DNA of 32,550 nucleotides from Desulfobulbaceae bacterium. GTDB lineage: Bacteria > Desulfobacterota > Desulfobulbia > Desulfobulbales > Desulfobulbaceae. Under the pieces are notes generated by a model. The model had not been told where the DNA came from, ran no database searches, and saw only the letters and a list, made by a program, of their open reading frames with translations. The position numbers were made by a program, and so were the translations under genes. The DNA lies in assembly GCA_026987195.1 (NCBI GenBank), contig JALSNC010000206.1, positions 1-32,550 of the forward strand, read 5' to 3'. Of the stretch, positions 25,186-32,371 are shown piece after piece. How positions within the stretch are numbered: the first letter of the stretch is position 1; the number at the start of each line of letters is the position of its first letter.

Positions 25186-25722
25186 ATGCAGAGAGGAAAT
25201 CACGTGACGCAGGCGGCGCTCACTGCAGCGCTTGCCGCCCTGCTGTTCTTGCCGGCTCCAGGCCGGGCAATGGACGCCACCGATGCGCCGGAAAGTATCG
25301 AGATCGACTCCATGAGCGAGCTCTACGGACCGGTGAGTTTTGATCATCTCATGCACACCGAGATCGCCCAGTGTGCGCAATGCCATCATCACACCACGGG
25401 GACCGGCCCTGCCAGCCCCTTCTGCGGCCGCTGCCACGACGGCGCCGAGGAGGCGGAAAGCGTGGCCTGCACCGACTGCCACCCTGTCAGACGATTCTAC
25501 GCCGACTACCTGATGACCCTGGAAGATCCCGAACTCTACCACATCGACAAGCCGGGCCTCAAGGGCGCCTATCACCTCAACTGTCGCGGCTGCCACGCCA
25601 AGGTCGGCGGCCCCACCGGCTGCCAGGACTGTCACCTCATGACCGAGGCGGGTGAAAAACGGTTCGACACCGGCCAATTCGCCCCGGCGGCGGCCGGAGA
25701 GCGTGTCCGCGCCCACCACTGA
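25186..25722 (+). CDS. Periplasmic pentahaem cytochrome c (class III, c3-like)
   Basis: 178 residues from the ATG at 25186 with AAGGAGGGG before it; the frame is open upstream, but only this start gives a signal peptide (MQRGNHVTQAALTAALAALL...GRA). Five CXXCH haem sites: residues 63-67, 80-84, 95-99, 133-137 and 146-150. VSFDHLMHTEIAQCAQCHHH is the c3-type opening with distal histidines. It should carry electrons in the periplasm between its partners, the FeS and NrfD-like proteins encoded next, and an unknown redox partner. c3 itself has four haems, so this is a five-haem relative. Confidence 0.88.
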   Translation: MQRGNHVTQAALTAALAALLFLPAPGRAMDATDAPESIEIDSMSELYGPVSFDHLMHTEIAQCAQCHHHTTGTGPASPFCGRCHDGAEEAESVACTDCHPVRRFYADYLMTLEDPELYHIDKPGLKGAYHLNCRGCHAKVGGPTGCQDCHLMTEAGEKRFDTGQFAPAAAGERVRAHH

Positions 25723-25769
25723 GACAGGTCCGTGATCACAGAGATGAATTCATTGCCAGGGAGCAAAGC

Positions 25770-26708
25770 ATGAAAGTGAAAGCAAGAATAAGCCGCAGAA
25801 GTTTTCTCGGAAGCGGACTCGCCGGCACCGTGGCCGCGTCCGTCATCGGGGAAAGGCCGGCAGAGGCGGCCCAGGATTTCCAGGGCTATCCCGATGCCAT
25901 GGGCGTCATCGTCGACCTGACCAGATGCGTCGGCTGCCGCAGTTGCGAGGCGGCCTGCAACAAGGAACAGAAACTGCCGCAGCCGGCCGAACCTTTTAAC
26001 GACTATTCCGTGTTCGACCATACACACCACGGCCAGAAACGGCGGACCGACGAGACCCGGTACACGGTGGTCAACAAGTATGAGCTGCCGGAGATCGACC
26101 ATCCCCTGTTCAGAAAGATCCAGTGCAACCACTGCAACGAACCGGCCTGCCTGACCTCCTGTTTCGTCAATGCCTATACCAAAACACCGGAAGGGGCGGT
26201 GATCTACAATCCCAAGGTCTGCGTGGGCTGCCGGACCTGCATGGTGGCCTGCCCCTTCTACATTCCTGCCTTCAGGTACTCGAGCGCCTTTCACGCCCGG
26301 ATCATGAAGTGCATCTTCTGCTACGACACCCGCCTGAAATACGGCAAACCACCGGCCTGTGTCGAGGCCTGCCCCCAGGAGGCCCTCACCTTCGGCAAAC
26401 GCAGGGAGCTGCTGGACCTGGCCCACCATCGGATCCGCGAGAATCCCGGCAGATACGTGGACTATGTCTATGGCGAGCACGAGGTTGGAGGCACATCCTG
26501 GATGTATCTCTCCGGTGTGGATTTTGACAAGGTGGGCATGGACATGCACCTGCCCAAGGAGCCGATCCTGAAGTTTGTCAAGGATTTCCTGGCCATAGTC
26601 CCGATGGTACTGACCATCTGGCCGGCGCTGTTTGCCGGAATCCATCTCCTGGCCACCAGAAAGGACACCGGGACAGCAGAAGGAAACGACGAGAACGGGG
26701 AGGGCTAG
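25770..26708 (+). CDS. Tat-exported ferredoxin subunit with four [4Fe-4S] sites (HybA/DsrO-like)
   Basis: 312 residues. The N-terminus ISRRSFLGSGLAGT is a twin-arginine signal. Four cysteine quartets are seen: C53-56-59-63, C119-122-127-131, C151-154-157-161 and C181-184-197-201. A C-terminal membrane helix (about 270-290, FLAIVPMVLTIWPALFAGIH) anchors it, as in HybA. It should pass electrons between the membrane NrfD-like subunit and the periplasmic cytochrome. The stop is 4 bp before the NrfD-like start, so the two genes are coupled. No catalytic molybdoenzyme or NiFe hydrogenase gene is in the window. Confidence 0.9.
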   Translation: MKVKARISRRSFLGSGLAGTVAASVIGERPAEAAQDFQGYPDAMGVIVDLTRCVGCRSCEAACNKEQKLPQPAEPFNDYSVFDHTHHGQKRRTDETRYTVVNKYELPEIDHPLFRKIQCNHCNEPACLTSCFVNAYTKTPEGAVIYNPKVCVGCRTCMVACPFYIPAFRYSSAFHARIMKCIFCYDTRLKYGKPPACVEACPQEALTFGKRRELLDLAHHRIRENPGRYVDYVYGEHEVGGTSWMYLSGVDFDKVGMDMHLPKEPILKFVKDFLAIVPMVLTIWPALFAGIHLLATRKDTGTAEGNDENGEG

Positions 26709-26712
26709 ATCC

Positions 26713-27966
26713 ATGAAACATATCATCTCAGATGTACCTGCTATTCCCATCGTATCCCACGAGAAACCCGACGGCAGCCGATGGACGATCAGGGAAAAAC
26801 TGCTGCTTGGCCTGAGTCCGTCCGAATACCGCGCCCAGTTCATCCGCAACCCGGTCAACTGGCTGCTGATCTGCATCTTTGCCGTGGGCATCCCCATCAT
26901 CATCCAGCGCTACCTCTTTGGCCTGGCCAGCGTCACCCATGCCTCCAACGACTATCCCTGGGGCCTCTTTCTCGGTTTCGGGCTCTTTGGCATGGTGCCG
27001 CTCTCCGCCTCCGGGTTCATGCTGGGCACGACGGTGGAGGTCTTCGGCCGCAAGGACTTTCATCCCATCGAACGGCTGGCCCTGCTCAACGGCCTGCTGG
27101 GCTACTTCTTTGCCGTGGTCTACCTGGAGGTGGACCTGGGCATGCCCTGGCGGCTGCCCTATCCCATGTTCGTCTCCCTGGGACCGGCGGCGGTCCTCTT
27201 CCTGGTGGCCTGGCATGTCGCCACCTACCTCTCGGTGCAGATCGCCGAGCTCGTGCCCGCCTTCTGCGAATGGTACGGCTGGCTCAAGGGCAAACGGTTC
27301 ATCCGCTCCATCATCCTCGGTCTGACCATTGCCGGCATCATCCTCTCCACCCTGCATCAGGGGGCCCTGGGCGCCCTTTTCACCTATGCGCCCGGCAAGG
27401 TGCATCCGCTCTGGTATTCCGATGCCTTCCAGTGGATCCATTTCTTCTGTTCCTCGATCTTTGCCGGCCTGTCCATGCTCATCGTCGCCTCCACTCTCTG
27501 CAAGTACTTCATGAGGTGGCGCTGCGACGAAAGATTCCTCGACTCCGTGGACCGGCTGACCCTGGGACTGGGCAAGGGATGTGCCTATGCCATGATCACC
27601 TACCTGGTCATCAAGATCGTTGCCGTTGCCCACGACAACGAGTATGCCTACCTGCTGACCGGCTGGGGTCAGTACTACCTGCTGGAACTGGGGATCGGCG
27701 TGGTGCTGCCCATGTTCCTGTTCGCCTATGGCGTCAAGCACGCCCGGGTGGGCCTGGTCCGGTTTGCGGCCGTCATCTCGGCGCTGGGAATCATCTGGAA
27801 CCGGATCAACACGGCGCTCATCGCCTTCAACTGGGATCTCTACCAGGAGATTCCCCACTGGAAGGAGGTCTGGATCACCATCACCATCTACTCGCTCTAC
27901 TTCATCACCTACCGGTTCATCCTCTACCGGCTGCCCATTCTCTATGAATGGAAGGGGGCGAAATAG
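26713..27966 (+). CDS. HybB/NrfD-family integral membrane quinone-site subunit
   Basis: 417 residues from the ATG at 26713. About ten membrane helices. Segments typical of the HybB branch: NDYPWGLFLGFGLFGMVPLS, HPIERLALLNGLLGYFF, VDLGMPWRLPYPM and LSTLHQGALGALF with HPLW after it. NrfD-type proteins exchange electrons with menaquinone and anchor the FeS subunit. With the pentahaem cytochrome and the four-cluster ferredoxin it forms a complete three-part quinone/periplasm electron-transfer module. Direction of flow and physiological partner cannot be told from sequence. Confidence 0.9.
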   Translation: MKHIISDVPAIPIVSHEKPDGSRWTIREKLLLGLSPSEYRAQFIRNPVNWLLICIFAVGIPIIIQRYLFGLASVTHASNDYPWGLFLGFGLFGMVPLSASGFMLGTTVEVFGRKDFHPIERLALLNGLLGYFFAVVYLEVDLGMPWRLPYPMFVSLGPAAVLFLVAWHVATYLSVQIAELVPAFCEWYGWLKGKRFIRSIILGLTIAGIILSTLHQGALGALFTYAPGKVHPLWYSDAFQWIHFFCSSIFAGLSMLIVASTLCKYFMRWRCDERFLDSVDRLTLGLGKGCAYAMITYLVIKIVAVAHDNEYAYLLTGWGQYYLLELGIGVVLPMFLFAYGVKHARVGLVRFAAVISALGIIWNRINTALIAFNWDLYQEIPHWKEVWITITIYSLYFITYRFILYRLPILYEWKGAK

Positions 27967-27979
27967 ACGAACCGCTCAT

Positions 27980-28035
27980 GCCGGCGGCGACGATGGTTCC
28001 GGGATTGTCGCCGCCGGCTGGCACCATCCGGTGCC
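27980..28035 (+). terminator. Two hairpins after the redox module
   Basis: GCCGGCGGCGAC / GTCGCCGCCGGC (27980-27991 and 28007-28018) is a perfect 12-bp stem with a 15-base loop. Directly after it GGCACC-ATCC-GGTGCC (28020-28035) makes a second stem. No U-run follows, so this is a possible Rho-assisted or partial terminator, or an mRNA-stabilising structure, before the histidine kinase gene. Confidence 0.5.
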
Positions 28036-28110
28036 GCGATCGGCGGTGGTGATATACCGATCCCTGACCGGCCTTCCCACATTCAACAGGCAAGGAGTCC
28101 ACCAGGCATC

Positions 28111-30033
28111 ATGATGCGCTTCCTACGAAACATGGAGATCAGGACGGTCTTTCAGCTCATGACCGGCCTCATCATCCTGCTGCTCCTCTCCATCACCACT
28201 CTCGGCATCCGTCAATATCTGCTCTATCGCCACTGTGATCACGTGGTCGACCGCAGCAGTGAACTGCTCTTCCAGTTCACGTCCATCAAGGAGCATATCA
28301 ACGAGGCCCTGCTCGGCCACGGCCATCTCGATGTCCAGGAGATCAGCCGTGAAATACGCGGCTTTGACAAGGAGCTGAAGACCATAATCAACGATATTCT
28401 CATCCCCGAGGAGTTCAAACTCTCCTTCATCTCCCAGATCGACCTGGTGGGCCTCGTGGTCCAGCTCCGGGCCATACAGGAAGAGGGTGACCGGCAGGAG
28501 GAGGTCCAGCGACTGAACCGGTCGCTACGTTCCATCAGCGGTCGCTTCCTGCGTTTCCACGAGCTCCTGTCCGAATACACCAACACGCTCCTCCTGGGCC
28601 TGCACAAGGTCATTGTCGGCACACTGGCCCTGGTGGTCTTCATCATGAGCAGCATGCTGTTCCTCGTGCACCGGACCCTGGCGGAACCTATGCTCCGACT
28701 GAGCCGATCCGCCCTTGCCGCTCTGCGGGACGCCGGGGATCAGGGCGGTGCCGGGGGCACCTCCATGGAGCGACTGGAGGAGGTGATCAACCGTCTTCTC
28801 AGGGAAAAGATCATCCTCACCAACATGCTCCACTGCCTAGAAAATTCCCGTCAGACCCTGACCGTTGAGATGACGGACCAGGAACGGTGGGAGACCCTCT
28901 GCCAGGCCCTGCTGACCAATCCGGAGTATATCATCGCCTGGGTCGGCCTGGTGGACGAAGACCACACCTTCCCGCAACCGGTGGCCGGATGCGGCTGCCT
29001 GGCCCATGCGCCCCTGGAATGCCGGCAACTGCTACGCTACCTGCGGAAATTCTGCCGCCAGGCCGGCAGTCTCTGCACAACGGCCATCAAGGCTGTCGAA
29101 AGCGGTCAGCCATCCATGGGCACTGTCTCCCTGCAGGGAATTCCGGAATTGGCCAATGCCTCCCTTCCCTTTGATCCCGACCAGGTGGCCTGTGCCTCGT
29201 TCCCGGTGACCGACCAGGGCCATTGCCTGGGCGTGGTCACCATCTGTGCGTCTGATCCCGAATGTTTCGGGCCACTGCAGGTGGCATTGCTCAACCTCCT
29301 CATGCAGCAGGTTCTGCAGGCCCGGCTGCGGGACCGTGCCGGCGGCACTCTCTCCATGGAAACCATGACCCGTCTCTACCAGTTCTCGGTCATCGGCGCC
29401 CTGGCCGCCGATGTGGCCCATGAGATGAGCAATATCGCCAATGGATCGCTGAACTGTTCGCAGGCGCTCCTGGACCTTGCCCAGGAGACGCAACGGCAGG
29501 AGGAGGAAACCAGGCTGCTGCAGCGGCTGCATGCCGAGGAAGAGAAGATGAGTCAGCTCTCGGCCAGCCTGCATCGGCTCGCCGGCCAGACCAGCGCTGA
29601 GGAGGACAGGGTGCGCCTGGATAAACTGCTCCCCGACACCCTCCGGATCATCCGCGGCCAGCTCAAGCGGGAACGGATCGATGTCCGGATCGATCTTGAT
29701 GAACATCTGCCGGAACTCACCCTGGAGACGACCAAACTGCAGGTCGTGCTCCTGACGCTACTGCAAAAGGTCCGTGACTGCCTGCCCGACCGGGATTCCC
29801 GTCCCCGCCACCAGATCATCGTTCATGGCTGCCGGCACCCGAGAGATCCCGGCCGGGTCCTCATCCGTATCGACAACTGCCCCCCGGGAATGGACATGGA
29901 GACCGTTCATCAGAATCCCTGGCCGTCGCTTGCCTTCTGCAGGGAACTGATCCGGTCCATGGGCGGAGAACTGCACACGGAGGAAACAACTGACACAACA
30001 GGCATCTGCATCATCACCCTTGCCCTGACCTGA
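28111..30033 (+). CDS. Membrane sensor histidine kinase with GAF-like domain and degraded ATPase domain
   Basis: 640 residues (ATG at 28111; a second in-frame ATG at 28114; AAGGAG at 28092-28097). TM1 about 15-34, a helical periplasmic domain (35-163), TM2 about 166-187, then a cysteine-rich GAF-like region (about 255-400) and a HisKA-like helix with H437 in AADVAHEMSNIANG. The C-terminal ATPase region is poor: the N-box position reads LLQKVRDCL without the usual asparagine, the G1 position reads RIDNCPPGMD, and no G2 glycine loop is seen; SMGGELHTEE remains. It may be unable to autophosphorylate, or its ATPase has diverged strongly. It could serve the activator at 20128 or sense the neighbouring redox module. 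Call as kinase family is fair; activity is doubtful. Confidence 0.78.
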   Translation: MMRFLRNMEIRTVFQLMTGLIILLLLSITTLGIRQYLLYRHCDHVVDRSSELLFQFTSIKEHINEALLGHGHLDVQEISREIRGFDKELKTIINDILIPEEFKLSFISQIDLVGLVVQLRAIQEEGDRQEEVQRLNRSLRSISGRFLRFHELLSEYTNTLLLGLHKVIVGTLALVVFIMSSMLFLVHRTLAEPMLRLSRSALAALRDAGDQGGAGGTSMERLEEVINRLLREKIILTNMLHCLENSRQTLTVEMTDQERWETLCQALLTNPEYIIAWVGLVDEDHTFPQPVAGCGCLAHAPLECRQLLRYLRKFCRQAGSLCTTAIKAVESGQPSMGTVSLQGIPELANASLPFDPDQVACASFPVTDQGHCLGVVTICASDPECFGPLQVALLNLLMQQVLQARLRDRAGGTLSMETMTRLYQFSVIGALAADVAHEMSNIANGSLNCSQALLDLAQETQRQEEETRLLQRLHAEEEKMSQLSASLHRLAGQTSAEEDRVRLDKLLPDTLRIIRGQLKRERIDVRIDLDEHLPELTLETTKLQVVLLTLLQKVRDCLPDRDSRPRHQIIVHGCRHPRDPGRVLIRIDNCPPGMDMETVHQNPWPSLAFCRELIRSMGGELHTEETTDTTGICIITLALT

Positions 30034-30122
30034 CGGTCACCTGCACCAACGCTCCCCCGGAACATGAAATATCGGGGCATTGGGCCCCGCAGCCTGCCGG
30101 GGGTGCCGGCTGTCTCCACGCA

Positions 30123-30158
30123 GACAACACTTCCGCTGCATCTGCAACAGTTCCGACA
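30123..30158. promoter_or_regulatory. Activator-type sites upstream of the first small membrane protein gene
   Basis: GACAACACTTCCGCTGCA (30123-30140) matches the 18-bp site at 18832 in 13 of 18 positions, and TGCAACAG (30143-30150) gives a further half-site. They lie 170-200 bp before the -12 box at 30325, the same spacing as for the ftsH unit. The binding protein is inferred to be the sigma-54 activator encoded at 20128. Confidence 0.5.
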
Positions 30159-30311
30159 CCCCTGCCACGGTTTCGCCGGAGCGCGGTTTTTCTCATCCCC
30201 GGCCCATCCTGACGGCCCGCTGTACTTCCAGAACAAAAAAAACTCTTCATATCCAGGCGGTTACCCATTCCTCCCCGTGGATCGATCCCCGGACTCATCC
30301 CCACAGGCTTC

Positions 30312-30327
30312 TGGCATTGCTCATGCA
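30312..30327 (+). promoter_or_regulatory. Candidate sigma-54 promoter
   Basis: TGGCATTGCTCATGCA, with GG and GC 12 bases apart. The predicted start is near 30338, about 45 bases before the small gene at 30385. TGGCAT and ATGCA are shared with the promoters at 30970 and 32372. Confidence 0.75.
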
Positions 30328-30384
30328 AAGAGAACAATGAACCCGCAATATCCCCAAGAACCCTCAATCGGGGAGGATGCCGCC

Positions 30385-30582
30385 ATGAAGACAGAAACCC
30401 TGCTGACCGACGATGTCCGGATGGACATCGAGCATGAACTCTCCACCTTTCTCCTGATGGTCTGCCTGATCATGGCCATCCTCATCGCCCTGTGGGGCTT
30501 TGCCTGCATGATCGGCGCATTGGTCACCAGCAGTCCCGCCGACCTGATGACCGGCCTGCTGCACGCCATGACCGGCAGTTGA
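30385..30582 (+). CDS. Small single-pass membrane protein, WGFACMIG family (member 1)
   Basis: 65 residues; GGGAGG stands before the ATG. An N-terminal polar part (MKTETLLTDDVRMDIEHELS) is followed by one long membrane helix (about 21-46) with WGFACMIGALV, then a short amphipathic tail ending MTGLLHAMTGS. It shares the WGFACMIG(A/G)L core and the tail pattern with the genes at 31044 and 32452. It has its own sigma-54 promoter. I do not recognise a named family. It could be a small subunit of the nearby redox complex or a stress peptide handled by FtsH; neither is shown. Confidence 0.82.
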   Translation: MKTETLLTDDVRMDIEHELSTFLLMVCLIMAILIALWGFACMIGALVTSSPADLMTGLLHAMTGS

Positions 30583-30969
30583 GACCGCCCCTCCGTCCAC
30601 TGCTCCATCCCTTGCACTCGTTCTCTTCGCACGAACCATCCCGGTGCCCCTCCATACGCAGGTGATTGCCGCCATATCCCAGGGACCGCCTGCCCAGGCC
30701 AGATTTTTCCTGCACCATGGCCGTTGACTCCTCTTTACGCCCCGCAAGTCTGTCCCGACACCCTTCCCCATGCGACCTGTCCACAAGAGGGCGCAACAGG
30801 TGCCACACATCCGTATCCATGCAACAGCCTCCATGCCACATCCCTGTGGCCCGGCCTGTAGCAGTCGCAGGGCGCCTGCTGCGACAACGATCCCTCCCCG
30901 ACAGCCCAAACAGTACAATTACTTTTTATTTCATACCGTTACAGAACAAAGCGATCTCTTTCCCCGAAC
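30583..30969. promoter_or_regulatory. Upstream region of small gene 2 with activator half-sites
   Basis: No gene is seen. Half-sites of the shared palindrome occur as GCAACAGG (30793-30800) and TGCAACAG (30820-30827), 155-190 bp before the -12 box at 30983. GCAGG-GCG-CCTGC lies shortly after them. The first 200 bp show nothing I can name, and no convincing terminator for the gene at 30385. Confidence 0.4.
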
Positions 30970-30985
30970 TGGCATCCCCCATGCA
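30970..30985 (+). promoter_or_regulatory. Candidate sigma-54 promoter
   Basis: TGGCATCCCCCATGCA, GG and GC 12 bases apart. It lies about 60 bases before the small gene at 31044. The stretch between promoter and start resembles the same stretch before the gene at 32452, so gene and promoter seem to have been duplicated together. Confidence 0.75.
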
Positions 30986-31043
30986 ATCAGGAGGGCAAAG
31001 AAAACAACAACAGACACCTTCTCATACAGACAAGGAGGACACC

Positions 31044-31238
31044 ATGAAAGCTACCACCACTGCAAAGACCGAAACGAGAACGGATGTCGGATACGAGGTT
31101 TCGCGGTTCACCCTGGGTGTAGGCATTGCTCTGGCAGCCCTGGTCGGGATGTGGGGATTTGCCTGCATGATCGGCGGACTGGCCACCTGTGGCATTGGCG
31201 AACTCCTGAGAGGATTCCTGACCGCAATTGGCGGCTGA
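31044..31238 (+). CDS. Small single-pass membrane protein, WGFACMIG family (member 2)
   Basis: 64 residues; AAGGAGG before the ATG. The polar N-terminus MKATTTAKTETRTDVGYEVS is followed by a membrane helix (about 22-46) with WGFACMIGGLA and a tail GIGELLRGFLTAIGG. Of its first 33 residues 25 are identical to the partial gene at 32452, and it shares the helix core with the gene at 30385. A strong hairpin follows the stop and then the gene at 31325, so the two may share a transcript. Function is not known. Confidence 0.85.
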   Translation: MKATTTAKTETRTDVGYEVSRFTLGVGIALAALVGMWGFACMIGGLATCGIGELLRGFLTAIGG

Positions 31239-31259
31239 GGCAACCACGAGACCGGAAAT

Positions 31260-31283
31260 GCCGCCTGCCCGACGGCAGGCGGC
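31260..31283 (+). terminator. Strong hairpin between small genes 2 and 3
   Basis: GCCGCCTGCC-CGAC-GGCAGGCGGC: a perfect 10-bp GC-rich stem with a four-base loop, 22 bases after the stop at 31238. There is no U-run. It fits an mRNA 3'-end protector or partial terminator that would leave more small-gene-2 message than message for the next gene. Confidence 0.6.
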
Positions 31284-31324
31284 GATACCCTGAAACACTC
31301 AGGAGCTGCACAGGAGGAAAGACA

Positions 31325-31624
31325 ATGAAGTATCAACAGAAAAGTGGAACAGCGGTAAAAATAGTCCTCGGCTTCGGCGGCCTCATCGGCCTGTGGGCAC
31401 TGGCGGCAATGGGCAGCGCCCTGCACGAGGCCGGCTCCCTCACCGAGCTGGCACGGCAGTACATGGTCGCCACCGGAATGATCACCCCCATGCACACCCT
31501 GGTGGACTACTACACGCACATCAAAGGTATCGAATACCTGATCTGCGCAGCGTTCTTTGTCGCCTTCCCCATCTTTTTCAACTATGTGAACCGGGAGGAG
31601 AAGAGTATCAGGGTCCGTGAATGA
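31325..31624 (+). CDS. Small two-helix membrane protein of unknown function
   Basis: 99 residues; AGGAGG before the ATG. Helix 1 (about 11-33: VKIVLGFGGLIGLWALAAMG) carries a GLIGLWALAAMG pattern loosely like the WGFACMIG core. A loop with LARQYMVATGMITPMHTLVD follows, then helix 2 (about 69-88: IEYLICAAFFVAFPIFFNYV) and a charged end. It follows small gene 2 by 86 bp and is closed by a clear terminator. I do not recognise the family. It may form a complex with the one-helix proteins. Confidence 0.8.
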   Translation: MKYQQKSGTAVKIVLGFGGLIGLWALAAMGSALHEAGSLTELARQYMVATGMITPMHTLVDYYTHIKGIEYLICAAFFVAFPIFFNYVNREEKSIRVRE

Positions 31625-31655
31625 CCCCCCACCCGGGGCACAGGACACCAGGAGG

Positions 31656-31684
31656 AAAAAAGCCCGGCCATGGCCGGGCTTTTT
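31656..31684 (+). terminator. Rho-independent terminator after small gene 3
   Basis: AGCCCGGCCA/TGGCCGGGCT (31661-31680) is a perfect stem followed by TTTT and preceded by an A-run, so it can work in both directions. It closes the small-gene unit 35 bases after the stop. Nothing else is seen from 31685 to 31790. Confidence 0.88.
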
Positions 31685-31798
31685 CATGTCGTTTCTCCGG
31701 ACCCTTGTCTCCGGGAGTGTCGTTTCAGAGGCCAGGCCCCGGGATGGTTCCCTGCCTGCGGCAGGGGCATGATGGCATCTGCCTGATGTTCATGGTTC

Positions 31799-31954
31799 AT
31801 GACAGTTCACCGCTGACGGCACTACGTTTGAATAATAACGACTATTGGTAACAGTTCAGCAGTGCGTCAGCTGTGCGTGATCATGACTGGCCGCTATAGC
31901 CCGCTATGCGGCCGGTTATGAGCGCGTGCAGATGGCGTGCTGCTGAACTGTTAC
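31799..31954 (-). mobile_element. Family 2 non-autonomous element, 156 bp (copy F2) with 7-bp target duplication
   Basis: The same element as at 18438-18593 in the opposite direction: tail first (ACAGTTCACCGCTGACGGC...), then the long palindrome GTAACAGTTCAGCAG...CTGCTGAACTGTTAC (31848-31954). ATGGTTC stands at 31792-31798 and again at 31955-31961, a perfect 7-bp duplication. The palindrome tip CCGCTATAG...CTATGCGG (31891-31911) is nearly the same as the tip of family 1 elements. Confidence 0.9.
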
Positions 31955-31988
31955 ATGGTTCGCTCACCGTGTCTGCGGTCATAAGTCC

Positions 31989-32145
31989 GTAATCCCTCAC
32001 GGGATCACCAACCATCGGTTTTTTTGACCACAATGTGTAAGCGCTCTCAGGGGCCGCAGATTTGTGCAGGCGTGCCTGACCGCTATAGTCTAACCTATGC
32101 GGACAGGCACGCCTGTGCAAAGATGCGGTGCCTGTGAACGCTTAC
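31989..32145 (+). mobile_element. Family 1 non-autonomous element, 157 bp (copy C) with perfect 8-bp target duplication
   Basis: Begins GTAATCCCTCACGGGATC and ends GGTGCCTGTGAACGCTTAC, the same 157-bp length as copy A. ATAAGTCC stands at 31981-31988 and again at 32146-32153, a perfect 8-bp target duplication. The hairpin arms carry GGGGCCGCAGATTTGTGCAG and its partner, and the tip is at 32080-32102. It lies only 27 bp after copy F2, so two elements have entered the same intergenic stretch. Confidence 0.93.
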
Positions 32146-32185
32146 ATAAGTCCGGGACAGCCTTCGGACCTATCCAGCATACAGC

Positions 32186-32245
32186 GCAACACAGTGTTGC
32201 ACCAGCCGCATCACCATACAACATAAATGTAGCACTTGTGTTGCA
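32186..32245. promoter_or_regulatory. Two activator-type palindromes upstream of small gene 4
   Basis: GCAACAC-A-GTGTTGC (32186-32200) is a perfect 7+1+7 palindrome. TGTAGCACTTGTGTTGCA (32228-32245) matches the 18-bp site at 18832 in 15 of 18 positions. They lie about 150-190 bp before the -12 box at 32385, as for the other units. Confidence 0.65.
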
Positions 32246-32371
32246 CAATGATGCGGCACCGCCGCACTTATCGAGGCATTTATCAGAGATCCGCCAGAAA
32301 ATATAAAAAATTTGGACAGAAATTCAGAAAGATAAAGACAGCACCCCATATACGGCCTTTCTGTTGCTTTC

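Noticed and set aside
28019-28036. TGGCACCATCCGGTGCC as a sigma-54 promoter for the histidine kinase gene
   Set aside because: The distance between GG and GC is 13, not 12, which sigma-54 does not tolerate well. The sequence is better explained as a small hairpin.
31848-32145. Integron attC sites or a CRISPR array for the palindromic repeats
   Set aside because: No RYYYAAC/GTTRRRY boxes, no regular spacers, and target duplications show separate transposition events.
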